This document shows positions 45,450 to 54,793 of a stretch of DNA of 64,000 bases, piece after piece (within the stretch, counting starts at the first letter, position 1; each line of letters begins with the position of its first letter). The DNA is from CAZSAK01 sp964605155. Its GTDB lineage: Bacteria > Pseudomonadota > Gammaproteobacteria > SZUA-140. The notes beneath the pieces are model-generated. The model was not told where the DNA came from. It worked only from the letters and a program-made list of their open reading frames with translations, and made no database searches. The stretch is taken from contig CAZSAK010000003.1 of NCBI GenBank assembly GCA_964605155.1, positions 1 to 64,000 on the forward strand, read 5' to 3'. Position numbers and translations under genes: made by a program.

Positions 45450-46184
45450 TTGAGGAATATTATTTCTGATTTTCTTCGTTCCTTGCTTGAAAGCGTTCGT
45501 GACCTCGCGCCTATTGTAATCGTTATCGCTGTTTTTCAAATATTAATTTTGCAGCAACCCATCCCTGATCTGGGCGGCCTCATCACAGGTACGATCATGG
45601 TGGTAGTAGGGCTTGCCCTGTTCGTACGTGGTCTTCAAATGGGATTATTTCCCATCGGCGAGACAATGGCGCACGCATTTGCGCGTAAGGGCAGTGTATT
45701 CTGGCTGATGGCCTTTGCCTTTTTGCTGGGGTTTGGAACATCTATTGCTGAACCCGCTGTGATCGCTATTGCCCATAAGGCAGCACAGGCTGCCGCTGAG
45801 GGCGGGGTGATAGCCGATAATGCGCAATCTCTTGAGAAATATGCCCTGGGCTTGCGTTATACAGTCGGCCTGGCAGTTGGTGTTGCCCTGATGTTTGGTG
45901 TATTACGTATCATCAAGGGCTGGCCGGTACAGTATATGATCATCGGTGCGTATATCATTATTGTCATAATTACGCCGTTTGCACCGCAGGAAATTATCGG
46001 CATCGCCTACGACTCGGGTGGCGTCACTACGTCAACGATTACCGTGCCATTGGTGACGGCATTGGGTGTGGGACTGGCGTCAAGTATCAAGGGACGTAAT
46101 CCAATGATCGATGGATTTGGTCTGATAGCTTTTGCATCGGTCACGCCGATTGCCTTCACATTGATCTTCGGGATGATAGTGTGA
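45450..46184 (+). CDS. DUF1538 membrane protein, first copy
   Basis: A 244-residue polytopic protein of the DUF1538 family, starting at TTG. It has about six or seven helices with the repeated family features QPIPDLGGLITG, QMGLFPIGETMA, T-S-I-A-E-P-A-V-I-A-I and the signature A-Y-D-S-G-G-V-T-T-S-T-I-T-V-P. The conserved polar residues inside helices suggest a transporter or channel. Its substrate is unknown. It shares an A with the start of the second copy (TGATG), so the two are probably made in equal amount and assemble together. Confidence 0.88.
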   Translation: MRNIISDFLRSLLESVRDLAPIVIVIAVFQILILQQPIPDLGGLITGTIMVVVGLALFVRGLQMGLFPIGETMAHAFARKGSVFWLMAFAFLLGFGTSIAEPAVIAIAHKAAQAAAEGGVIADNAQSLEKYALGLRYTVGLAVGVALMFGVLRIIKGWPVQYMIIGAYIIIVIITPFAPQEIIGIAYDSGGVTTSTITVPLVTALGVGLASSIKGRNPMIDGFGLIAFASVTPIAFTLIFGMIV

Positions 46185-46960
46185 TGGAGTGGTCGAATAC
46201 ACTCGTTACCACTTTTTCAAATACATTACTGGATGTGTTACCGATCGCGGTCATTATTCTCGGATTCCAGTTTCTTGTCATTCGAGAACCGATGCCGAAT
46301 TTCAGGAAAATATTGCTTGGTTTCATCATTGGCCTGACGGGACTCGTATTGTTTCTTGAGGGACTGGAATTATCCCTTTTTCCAATCGGCGAATTAATGG
46401 CGGGCCAACTGACCGATCCCGGCTTTATTCTGGGCAATGTCGACAGGATGCACGCCGTGCTGCATTGGCAGGATTACAAATGGGTTTATCTGTTTGCAGC
46501 AGCAATTGCTTTTACGACTACACTGGCGGAACCGGCATTGATTGCTGTTGCGCTTGAGGCTAATCACGTTTCCGGCGGCAGCATTAACACCTGGGGATTA
46601 CGTGTAGCCGTGGCGATAGGTGTGGCGTTCGGGGTTTCACTGGGAGCATTCCGTATTATTACCGGCACGCCCTTGCATTATTACATCATCGTGGGATACA
46701 TCGTTGTAATCATCCAGACATTTTTCGCTCCCCGTCCGATCATCCCGCTGGCATACGATTCCGGTGGGGTGACAACATCAACGGTTACGGTGCCGCTTGT
46801 GGTGGCATTGGGTCTCGGTCTCGCAAGTACCGTTCCCGGCCGCAGCGTGTTGCTTGACGGTTTCGGGTTGATCGCATTTGCCAGCCTGTTTCCCATGATC
46901 ACGGTGATGGGTTACGCGCAGTTAAGCATATACTTTTCAGGAGGCCGGAAATCAAGATGA
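46184..46960 (+). CDS. DUF1538 membrane protein, second copy
   Basis: A 258-residue paralogue of the preceding gene. It keeps EPMPNFRKILLGFIIGL, SLFPIGELMAGQL, TTLAEPALIAVALEA and L-A-Y-D-S-G-G-V-T-T-S-T-V-T-V-P. The start at 46184 overlaps the previous stop; a GTG at 46181 is the alternative. Similarity between the copies covers the full length, which suggests a heterodimeric membrane unit made of two inverted or parallel halves. The PII-like gene follows after 64 bp with its own GGAGG site. Confidence 0.88.
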   Translation: MEWSNTLVTTFSNTLLDVLPIAVIILGFQFLVIREPMPNFRKILLGFIIGLTGLVLFLEGLELSLFPIGELMAGQLTDPGFILGNVDRMHAVLHWQDYKWVYLFAAAIAFTTTLAEPALIAVALEANHVSGGSINTWGLRVAVAIGVAFGVSLGAFRIITGTPLHYYIIVGYIVVIIQTFFAPRPIIPLAYDSGGVTTSTVTVPLVVALGLGLASTVPGRSVLLDGFGLIAFASLFPMITVMGYAQLSIYFSGGRKSR

Positions 46961-47024
46961 TGCTGTATTTGTCAGCAGTAAATGAGTTTACTCTATGTAA
47001 TAATTGTAATATCGGAGGTGTATT

Positions 47025-47375
47025 ATGCATTTCAAGTTGTTGATCGCGTTCGTCGAGGAGCATAAAACGGACGCAGTGCTCGATGCCGCCAGGAGTGCCG
47101 GTGCGACGGGTGCAACCGTGATCAATTCCGCGCGTGGCGAGGGCCTGGAACAGACCAAGACGTTTTTCGGGCTGAACCTGGAAGTATCGCGCGACGTAAT
47201 ACTGTTCCTTGTCGAGGAACATCTCAGCAGGAGCATATTGGAGACTATCGCGAAGGTCGGTGAATTCGACCTCAAGCCGGGGAAGGGTATCGCGTTTCAG
47301 CTGGATGTCGAGGATGCGGTCGGGCTCTCGCAGCAGGTCCAGCGCCTGACCGGGGTGGTGGAGGAAAAGATATGA
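47025..47375 (+). CDS. PII-like regulatory protein
   Basis: A 116-residue protein with the ferredoxin-like PII fold. It begins M-H-F-K-L-L-I-A-F-V-E-E, then A-A-R-S-A-G-A-T-G-A-T-V-I, and ends L-K-P-G-K-G-I-A-F-Q-L-D-V-E. It is annotated by analogy as a P-II family regulator. The T-loop region (SARGEGLEQTKTFFGLNLE) lacks the uridylylated tyrosine motif of GlnB, so it is a divergent PII that may bind a nucleotide without that switch. It overlaps the CBS gene by ATGA. I infer that it gates the DUF1538 pair. Confidence 0.85.
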   Translation: MHFKLLIAFVEEHKTDAVLDAARSAGATGATVINSARGEGLEQTKTFFGLNLEVSRDVILFLVEEHLSRSILETIAKVGEFDLKPGKGIAFQLDVEDAVGLSQQVQRLTGVVEEKI

Positions 47376-47785
47376 ATGAACGACAGATCATTCGGGTGCG
47401 TGACGTGATGAAGACCAGGTTTGATATGGTCGATGGTATGATCACGGTCGCGGATGCGATCGGTACCATGAAGCACGTCGACACAAAGTCATTGATCGTC
47501 AACAAGCGCCATGAGAACGATGAATACGGGATGTTGCTGATTGCGGATGTCGCGCGCCAGGTGCTGGCGAAGGATCGCGCTCCCGAACGTGTGAATGTCT
47601 ACGAGATCATGACCAAACCGGTCATCTCGGTGTCACCGGATATGAACATACGCTATTGTGCGCGCCTGTTCAGCCAATTCCACCTGTCACGGGCGCCTGT
47701 CCTTGAAAACGGCAAGGTGATCGGCATTGTCAGCCTGACCGACATGGTGCTGCGAGGCATCTGTGCGCATAACCACGACTCGTAA
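47372..47785 (+). CDS. CBS-domain protein
   Basis: A 137-residue protein made of two CBS motifs (about 8-65 and 75-135), with D-V-M-K-T-R-F-D-M-V-D-G-M-I-T-V-A-D and then Y-E-I-M-T-K-P-V-I-S-V-S-P-D-M and R-A-P-V-L-E-N-G-K-V-I-G-I-V-S-L-T-D. Such pairs bind adenosine nucleotides. No other domain is present. Translationally coupled to the PII-like gene, so it is the second sensor of the DUF1538 cassette. Confidence 0.9.
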   Translation: MNERQIIRVRDVMKTRFDMVDGMITVADAIGTMKHVDTKSLIVNKRHENDEYGMLLIADVARQVLAKDRAPERVNVYEIMTKPVISVSPDMNIRYCARLFSQFHLSRAPVLENGKVIGIVSLTDMVLRGICAHNHDS

Positions 47786-47811
47786 AACATGCAGGCCCAG
47801 GTCAGGAATTA

Positions 47812-47840
47812 CTTGAATTGTCAGCATATTGTCCCCACAT
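47812..47840 (+). promoter_or_regulatory. Sigma-32 (heat-shock) promoter for clpB
   Basis: CTTGAAT at 47812-47818 and CCCCACAT at 47833-47840, 14 bp apart, match the sigma-32 consensus CTTGAAA and CCCCATNT. The site is about 110 bp upstream of the clpB start. RpoH control of clpB is well established in Gammaproteobacteria. Confidence 0.85.
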
Positions 47841-47948
47841 TTTGATGAGCAAGTGTTGATTCTAGAATATTTTTTTACTGGATTTATGCGCTTAGCTGGA
47901 AATACATCAGCAGGTGCAGCATTTTTTTAAGTCATTGAGGGTTTCCTG

Positions 47949-50549
47949 ATGCGGATGGACAAACTAACAACCAAATTCCAGATGGCGCTGGCCGATGCCC
48001 AGAGTCTTGCCGTAGGCCGTGATCACCAGTTTATCGAGCCGCAGCATCTCATGATCGCACTGCTCGACCAGCAGGGTGGAACAGTCAGGCATCTACTGAG
48101 CCAGTCTGATGTCAATGTCAATAGCCTGCGATCACAACTGGGCGACGCGCTGGATCATATGCCGAGTGTCGAGGGGGCCGCCGGTGAAGTTCACGTATCC
48201 AACGAACTGGGCCGTCTGCTGAATATCACCGACAAGCTTGCCCAGCAACGTAATGATCAATATATCTCGAGTGAACTGTTCGTGCTGGCCGCCCTGCAGG
48301 ACAAGGGCGGGCTGGGTGACTTGCTGCGCAAGGCCGGGGCCGCCAAGGGGCCCATTGAACAGGCCATCGAAAGTATGCGCGGCGGTCAGAAGGTCGATGA
48401 TCCGAACGCCGAGGAACAGCGTCAGGCCCTGGAAAAATATACCATCGATCTCACCGAACGCGCCGAGCAGGGTAAACTCGATCCGGTCATCGGCCGTGAT
48501 GACGAGATTCGCCGTACCATCCAGGTATTGCAGCGGCGGACCAAGAATAATCCCGTATTGATCGGCGAACCGGGTGTCGGCAAGACCGCCATCGTCGAAG
48601 GCCTTGCCCAGCGCATCGTCAACGGCGAGGTGCCCGAGGGTCTCAAGGGCAAGCGCCTGTTGTCGCTTGATATGGGGTCACTGATCGCCGGGGCGAAATT
48701 CCGCGGCGAATTCGAGGAGCGCCTCAAGGCCGTGCTGAACGATCTGGCCAAACAGGAGGGTCAGATCATCCTGTTTATCGATGAATTACATACCATGGTA
48801 GGCGCCGGTAAGGCCGAGGGTGCGATGGATGCGGGAAATATGCTCAAGCCCGCGCTAGCCCGTGGCGAACTGCACTGCGTCGGCGCAACCACGCTGGATG
48901 AATACCGGCAATACCTGGAGAAAGACGCCGCACTGGAACGCCGTTTCCAGAAGGTGATGGTCGACGAGCCCTCGGTCGAGGACACCATCGCCATCCTGCG
49001 CGGCCTGAAAGAAAAATACGAAGTCCATCACGGCGTCGAGATCACCGACCCCGCCATCGTTGCCGCCGCGACATTGTCGCACCGCTATATTACCGACAGG
49101 AACATGCCGGACAAGGCCATCGATCTGATCGATGAGGCCGCCAGCCGGATACGTATCGAGATCGACTCCAAACCCGAACAGATGGACCGGCTCGACCGGC
49201 GCCTGATCCAGCTCAAGATCGAACGCGAGGCGCTCAACAAGGAAAGCGACGAGGCCTCAAGAAAGCGTCTGGAAACGCTCAATGCCGAGATCGACAAACT
49301 CGAACGTGAGTACGCCGACCTCGAGGAGATCTGGAAGGCGGAAAAGGCCTCGTTGCAGGGGACGCAACATATCAAGGAAGAGCTGGAGCGCGCCCGGCTG
49401 GAACTCGAGACCGCGCGCCGGGCCGGTGATCTCGGTCGTATGTCCGAGCTGCAATACGGCGCCATCCCCGAGCTGGAAAAACAATTGAACAGGGCCTCGG
49501 AGGCCGAGACCCAGGATATGACATTGTTGCGCAACCGGGTGACCGAAGAAGAGATCGCCGAAGTGGTATCCAAGTGGACCGGTATCCCGGTGTCGAAGAT
49601 GCTCGAAGGCGAGCGTGAAAAACTGTTACGCATGGAAGAGTCATTGCATCAGAACGTCGTGGGGCAGGACGAGGCGGTCAAGGCCGTATCGGATGCGATC
49701 CGGCGTGCCCGCGCCGGGCTGTCCGATCCGCGCCGGCCGTATGGATCGTTCCTGTTTCTGGGACCGACGGGAGTCGGCAAGACCGAGCTGACCAAGGCAC
49801 TGGCCTCGTTCCTGTTTGACAGCGAGGAGGCGATGGTGCGTATCGACATGTCGGAATTCATGGAACGACATTCGGTGGCAAGATTGATCGGTGCCCCACC
49901 GGGCTATGTCGGCTATGAGGAAGGGGGTTACCTGACCGAGGCGGTGCGTAGAAAGCCCTATTGCGTGATCCTGCTGGATGAGGTGGAAAAGGCCCACCAC
50001 GATGTATTCAACATCCTCCTGCAGGTACTGGATGACGGGCGATTGACCGACGGTCAGGGCCGCACGGTGGATTTTCGCAACACCGTGATCGTGATGACAT
50101 CAAACCTGGGTTCACAGGTGATCCAGGAGATGGCGGGCGAGGAAAACTATGCGACGATGAAAAACGCCGTGATGGAGATCGTCGGCAGTCACTTTCGTCC
50201 GGAGTTTATCAACCGTGTCGATGAGGTGGTGGTCTTCCATCCGCTCGGTCGCGAACAGATCCGTTCAATCACCACCATCCAGATCGGTGAACTGCGCAGA
50301 CGTCTGATGGATCGTGACATGGATATCGAGCTTACTGACGCGGCACTCGATAAACTGGGCGAGGCAGGATTTGACCCTGTCTATGGTGCAAGACCCTTGA
50401 AGCGCGTTATTCAGAGCAGGCTCGAGAATCAGCTTGCCCAGCAGATCCTGTCCGGCCATTTCGGCCCGGGTGACATGATACGGGTCGATGTGGGAGAGGG
50501 CGATACACTGCAATTCAAGAAAGGAATGCTCAAGGCCTCGGCGGCGTGA
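47949..50549 (+). CDS. clpB: ATP-dependent chaperone ClpB
   Basis: A disaggregase working with DnaK to rescue aggregated proteins. The 866-residue protein has the N-terminal Clp repeats, and a first AAA+ domain with GEPGVGKT (near 200) and Walker B L-F-I-D-E-L-H-T. The coiled-coil middle domain (about 410-525, rich in Glu, Arg and Leu) is present, which separates ClpB from ClpA/ClpC. A second AAA+ domain has GPTGVGKTELTKAL and VILLDEVEKAH. The GAGG ribosome site is well placed and a sigma-32 promoter lies upstream. Confidence 0.98.
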   Translation: MRMDKLTTKFQMALADAQSLAVGRDHQFIEPQHLMIALLDQQGGTVRHLLSQSDVNVNSLRSQLGDALDHMPSVEGAAGEVHVSNELGRLLNITDKLAQQRNDQYISSELFVLAALQDKGGLGDLLRKAGAAKGPIEQAIESMRGGQKVDDPNAEEQRQALEKYTIDLTERAEQGKLDPVIGRDDEIRRTIQVLQRRTKNNPVLIGEPGVGKTAIVEGLAQRIVNGEVPEGLKGKRLLSLDMGSLIAGAKFRGEFEERLKAVLNDLAKQEGQIILFIDELHTMVGAGKAEGAMDAGNMLKPALARGELHCVGATTLDEYRQYLEKDAALERRFQKVMVDEPSVEDTIAILRGLKEKYEVHHGVEITDPAIVAAATLSHRYITDRNMPDKAIDLIDEAASRIRIEIDSKPEQMDRLDRRLIQLKIEREALNKESDEASRKRLETLNAEIDKLEREYADLEEIWKAEKASLQGTQHIKEELERARLELETARRAGDLGRMSELQYGAIPELEKQLNRASEAETQDMTLLRNRVTEEEIAEVVSKWTGIPVSKMLEGEREKLLRMEESLHQNVVGQDEAVKAVSDAIRRARAGLSDPRRPYGSFLFLGPTGVGKTELTKALASFLFDSEEAMVRIDMSEFMERHSVARLIGAPPGYVGYEEGGYLTEAVRRKPYCVILLDEVEKAHHDVFNILLQVLDDGRLTDGQGRTVDFRNTVIVMTSNLGSQVIQEMAGEENYATMKNAVMEIVGSHFRPEFINRVDEVVVFHPLGREQIRSITTIQIGELRRRLMDRDMDIELTDAALDKLGEAGFDPVYGARPLKRVIQSRLENQLAQQILSGHFGPGDMIRVDVGEGDTLQFKKGMLKASAA

Positions 50550-50573
50550 CTTTGATTATTCGCTGCAGGGGAA

Positions 50574-50873
50574 TTATCCCTGAATAAATTGGACGCCCAC
50601 CCGGTAATTGCCGCTGTGTTCGCGTATCCAACGGATTACGCCATCCATCGGCTTTTTATAGCCGGCGATGCCTTCGAGACAGATTTTATCGTCGGGATTG
50701 TGGGGATAATCCACGAGTAACCCGGCGCCACCCTTGCTCAGGTCCGTGACCGTGCCGAAGTAGTGGGTGGGTACGGGATTTTCGCCCTCAACCCCCTCTT
50801 TGACGGTGTGGTACATGATTTCCAGATTGGTAGAGACGCGCTGATATTTTCTGAGTTCTGCGACCATCATCAT
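50574..50873 (-). CDS. PilZ domain protein
   Basis: A 99-residue single-domain protein. It begins with E-L-R-K-Y-Q-R-V, related to the R-x-x-x-R c-di-GMP motif, and continues to TVTDLSKGGAGLLVDYP, which is the D/N-x-S-x-x-G motif. The R-K-Y-Q-R pattern retains two arginines, so c-di-GMP binding is likely. No partner domain is present. It is convergent with clpB, 24 bp away. Confidence 0.85.
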   Translation of the reverse strand: MMMVAELRKYQRVSTNLEIMYHTVKEGVEGENPVPTHYFGTVTDLSKGGAGLLVDYPHNPDDKICLEGIAGYKKPMDGVIRWIREHSGNYRVGVQFIQG

Positions 50874-51155
50874 GTGGGCTCCCCCTCCCCATTATCCGAT
50901 CATTATTCTACATTATTCCAAGAGTGGCTATTCAGCGATATTAGCATTTTGTCTCGCATGACCAAACTTATGCAGTGATCTAAAGTCACAGGTCCATAAG
51001 ATATCAATCGACGGGACGTCGGTATCCAGCCCCGTTTGAATAACAAAATTATGACGATTAATATCTTGTTCTTATGATTGACTGGTTTATATCCATTACC
51101 CTTATATAGAACTCCTCAAAAGCGACCTCTCTCCTCCATGTGGTGTCTACATGGC

Positions 51156-51917
51156 CTAAAAGTGGTACTCAATACCGCTGCTGTAGCTGACATCGGTCTT
51201 CTTGACGGTCTCGGGTGGCCGGGTGTCATGGACGACCTCGAGGCTGATCTTGAGATCCAGGTCATTGGCAAGCTTGACCTTCAGCCCGGCTTCTTCCAGC
51301 ACCCGGGCATCCGACAGGGCCTCAAGTGCAGGCTGGTAATAGGTGGTGCTGACCGCGGAGACGCGATCATTGAGTTGATAATTGAATACCAGGTAAACAT
51401 TGGCGCGCCAGAATTGGTCTGTGCCGCCATCACTGACTCCCTCCTGTTCTTCAAGCGTCTCCCAGGCATGAAAAGCCCCCAGCCCGACAACGGTCTTGTC
51501 ATTGTCGTCTTCATGAACCCTGTATCTGACGCCTGCGCCGAGCAGGCCCCGAAATGAGAGGCGCGCAAACTCGTCGGTCTCGACCTGGGTGAAGGCCTCG
51601 TAAGCGCGGTTCCCGGTCACCTGCACGATATGTCGCAGATGTGCAAAACCGTTGTTGACGTCGGTGACATTGCCGCTTTCGCCGTAGTCATAATTGAGGA
51701 TGAAAAGGTCCGTCACCGGACCTTGTTTCCATTGCAGTCGGGTGCCGATACTGCCGGAGAATGTTTCGGTATTACCGGAATCACCACTGAGGGACATATC
51801 AAAACGGCCGCTGAATCCGTCCTTCTCAGGTACTCGACGCAGTCCCTCTACATTGACGATGGCATGGGCGGAAAATGGCAGCAATACGAAAAGGTATAAA
51901 AGTCTTATACCCCGCAT
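51156..51917 (-). CDS. DUF481 outer-membrane beta-barrel protein
   Basis: A 253-residue protein with a signal peptide (MRGIRLLYLFVLLPFSAHA) and the alternating pattern of outer-membrane strands. Segments such as RFDMSLSGDSGNTETFSGSI and the C-terminal S-G-I-E-Y-H-F, ending in an aromatic residue, are typical of DUF481 (YdiY-like) porin-type proteins. Its first base overlaps the acnA stop (TGATG), so it is translated with acnA. The pairing is odd, since one is an outer-membrane protein and the other a TCA-cycle enzyme. No gene follows for 282 bp. Confidence 0.87.
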   Translation of the reverse strand: MRGIRLLYLFVLLPFSAHAIVNVEGLRRVPEKDGFSGRFDMSLSGDSGNTETFSGSIGTRLQWKQGPVTDLFILNYDYGESGNVTDVNNGFAHLRHIVQVTGNRAYEAFTQVETDEFARLSFRGLLGAGVRYRVHEDDNDKTVVGLGAFHAWETLEEQEGVSDGGTDQFWRANVYLVFNYQLNDRVSAVSTTYYQPALEALSDARVLEEAGLKVKLANDLDLKISLEVVHDTRPPETVKKTDVSYSSGIEYHF

Positions 51918-54706
51918 CAGTCTTTCAATGTCTGGCGCAATACAAAGGAGAGTATACCACCGTGACGGAAGTATTCGATTTCATTCGGCGTATCGATGCG
52001 CGTAACGGCGCTGAATTCCCTGGACTCGCCGCCATCAGATTGAACGATGATCTTCAGTTGCTGTGCCGGCGTGATATCGCCGAGCCCTTTGATGGTATAG
52101 GTCTCCGTGCCGGTCAGCCCGAGGCTTTCAGCGTTTTCCCCCGCCATGAATTGCAATGGAAGGATGCCCATACCGACGAGATTTGAGCGATGTATGCGCT
52201 CAAAGCTTTCGGCGATGACCGCACGAATACCCAGCAGTTTGGGTCCCTTTGCCGCCCAGTCACGTGATGATCCGGTACCGTACTCCTTGCCGGCGATGAC
52301 AATCAGCGGGACGTCTTCATCCTGGTATTTCATCGCTGCTTCGTAGATAGTGATCTGTTCACCCTGCGGAAAATGCCTGGTGAATCCCCCTTCGGTATCC
52401 GGTGCAAGACGATTCCTGATACGGACATTTGCAAACGTGCCGCGTACCATCACTTCATGATTACCGCGACGCGATCCGTAGGAATTGAAATCCTGCTTTG
52501 CCACACCCTGGGCGATGAGATACTGACCGGCGGGACTCTTCTCGCTGATGGCCCCGGCCGGCGAGATATGATCCGTTGTGACCGAATCACCCAGCAGGGC
52601 CAGCACCCGGGCATCCTTGATGTCGGTGAGTGGTGCGGGTGTCGGCGAAAGGTCGGTGAAGAACGGCGGTTCCTTGATGTAGGTGGATTTCCCGTCCCAC
52701 TGGAACAGATCACCTTCCGGTACTGTCATCTCACTCCATTCACTACTGCCCTGGAAGATGTGTGAGTAATTTTTTTTGAATTGTTCTGCTGTTACGTAGT
52801 GATTGATAAACTCATTGACTTCATCAATTGACGGCCAGATGTCCTTGAGGTAGATATATTCCCCGTTGGGATTGGTGCCAAGCGGATCGGAGGAAAGATC
52901 AATGTTGAGATTTCCCGCCAGGGCATAGGCGACCACCAGCGGTGGTGATGCGAGATAATTTGCACGTACATGTGTATTGACCCTGCCTTCGAAATTGCGA
53001 TTACCGGAGAGTACCGAGGCGACGGCAAGATTCCCTTCACGAACGGCTGTAAAGATATGATCGGGAAGGGGACCGCTGTTGCCGATACAGGTGGTACAAC
53101 CGTAACCGACCAGATGAAACCCCAGTCCTTCAAGATAGGGCATCAGGCCCGAGGCTATCAGATATTCCGTGACCACCTTCGAGCCGGGAGCCAGGCTGGT
53201 TTTTACCCAGGGTTTTGACTTGAGTCCTAGACGGACGGCGTTCTTCGCCAGCAGACCTGCCGCGAGCATTACCGCAGGGTTGGATGTATTGGTACAGCTG
53301 GTAATCGCGGCGATGACAACCGAACCATGACACAGATTATAGGAGACGCCATCCGGTTGCCGCACCGGGATACAGGTGCCGAAGATGTCATTTTCCTTGC
53401 CGGGCACATCGAGGGCGAGCTCCGGTGCAACCAGCATCGGTCTGCCGCCTTCATCGAGCAGGCGGCCGATTTCCTTCTGATCGGTTGCGACGGTTTCATG
53501 TTCCAGGTGTTCCAGCAGGAATTTACGGAATGAGCTGCGCACGCCCGCTATGTTGACGCGATCCTGGGGCCGCGCCGGGCCTGCCAGGCTGGGCTCGACG
53601 CTGGCCAGATCGAATTCGATCACATCAGTATACGCTGGCTCGCTATTACCTGCGTCGTACCACAGTCCCTGATTTTTGTAATAGGCCTCGACCAACGGTA
53701 CCATTTCCTCGCGGCCGGTCAGGCGCAGGTAATCGACAGTCTTTTGGTCTACAGGGAAAAGCCCGCAGGTCGCACCATATTCAGGGGCCATATTGGCAAT
53801 CGTGGCGCGATCGGCCAGTGTCAGATTGGTCAGGCCGGGCCCGAAGAATTCGACAAATTTTCCAACCACGCCGTACTTGCGCAGTTCCTGGGTGATCGTG
53901 AGTACCAGGTCGGTGGCGGTAGTTCCCGGGGCGGGCACACCTGACAATCTGAAACCAATGACCTGGGGGATCAGCAGTGATGAGGGTTGGCCCAACAGCG
54001 CGGCCTCGGCCTCGATTCCGCCGACACCCCATCCCAGGACACCCAGTCCATTGATCATGGTGGTATGGGAATCTGTGCCGATCAGTGTGTCGGGATAGAC
54101 CCAGTCCTCGCCGTCTATCTGCTGTGCCATGGCGACATGGGCCAGATATTCAAGGTTCACCTGGTGTACGATACCGCTGTCCGGCGGCACGACGTGGAAG
54201 TTTGTAAAGGCGTTCTGGCCCCAGCGCAGGAATTCATACCGTTCCTTGTTTCTTTCCAGTTCACGGATCATGTTGATACGGAAAGCTCCGGTACTGCCGT
54301 AACTGTCGACCTGAACGGAGTGATCGATGACCAGGTCCGCGGGTGTAAACGGATTGATTTTCTCGGGATCGCCACCCAGTCTTTCGAGCGCGGAACGCAT
54401 GGCGGCAAGATCGGCAACCGCCGGGACGCCGGTGAAGTCCTGCAATAGCACGCGCGATGGCATGAAGAAGATTTCCTTTTCAGGCGTGGCCTGCGGATCC
54501 CATTGCGCCAGCGCCTCGATATCCACCTTTTTTACGGTGACGCCGTTTTCATAGCGCAGCAGATTTTCCAGCAAGATCCTTAATGAAAACGGCAGATGTG
54601 ACAAATCACCGATGCCGGCTTTGTCGAGAGCGGGCAGGGAATGGTAATGGTATTTCTTGTTGCCGACTTTGAGTGTCGTTTTCGTATTGAAACTGTTGGT
54701 TGTCAT
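51917..54706 (-). CDS. acnA: Aconitate hydratase A
   Basis: A 929-residue TCA-cycle enzyme interconverting citrate and isocitrate. I choose the ATG at 54706 because GGTGAG lies about 9 bp before it; two in-frame ATG/GTG-type starts lie upstream, the longest at 54730. The cluster ligands are in ITSCTNTSNP and G-Y-G-C-T-T-C-I-G-N-S-G-P. The swivelling C-terminal domain has YGTGSSRDWAAKGP. Length and motifs fit the AcnA/IRP type. Moonlighting RNA binding by the apo form is known in the family but not visible here. Confidence 0.97.
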   Translation of the reverse strand: MTTNSFNTKTTLKVGNKKYHYHSLPALDKAGIGDLSHLPFSLRILLENLLRYENGVTVKKVDIEALAQWDPQATPEKEIFFMPSRVLLQDFTGVPAVADLAAMRSALERLGGDPEKINPFTPADLVIDHSVQVDSYGSTGAFRINMIRELERNKERYEFLRWGQNAFTNFHVVPPDSGIVHQVNLEYLAHVAMAQQIDGEDWVYPDTLIGTDSHTTMINGLGVLGWGVGGIEAEAALLGQPSSLLIPQVIGFRLSGVPAPGTTATDLVLTITQELRKYGVVGKFVEFFGPGLTNLTLADRATIANMAPEYGATCGLFPVDQKTVDYLRLTGREEMVPLVEAYYKNQGLWYDAGNSEPAYTDVIEFDLASVEPSLAGPARPQDRVNIAGVRSSFRKFLLEHLEHETVATDQKEIGRLLDEGGRPMLVAPELALDVPGKENDIFGTCIPVRQPDGVSYNLCHGSVVIAAITSCTNTSNPAVMLAAGLLAKNAVRLGLKSKPWVKTSLAPGSKVVTEYLIASGLMPYLEGLGFHLVGYGCTTCIGNSGPLPDHIFTAVREGNLAVASVLSGNRNFEGRVNTHVRANYLASPPLVVAYALAGNLNIDLSSDPLGTNPNGEYIYLKDIWPSIDEVNEFINHYVTAEQFKKNYSHIFQGSSEWSEMTVPEGDLFQWDGKSTYIKEPPFFTDLSPTPAPLTDIKDARVLALLGDSVTTDHISPAGAISEKSPAGQYLIAQGVAKQDFNSYGSRRGNHEVMVRGTFANVRIRNRLAPDTEGGFTRHFPQGEQITIYEAAMKYQDEDVPLIVIAGKEYGTGSSRDWAAKGPKLLGIRAVIAESFERIHRSNLVGMGILPLQFMAGENAESLGLTGTETYTIKGLGDITPAQQLKIIVQSDGGESREFSAVTRIDTPNEIEYFRHGGILSFVLRQTLKD

Positions 54707-54793
54707 TCCTGTCATCTCACCGTTTCGCAAAACACCATACGATACCGCAGCACAGACTAAAATAAAATCACCTGCGGTGATAACGGCTCGAGA

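Noticed and set aside
50566..50582. CAGGG/CCCTG hairpin between clpB and the PilZ gene
   Set aside because: Short stem without a T-run and overlapping the PilZ stop codon.
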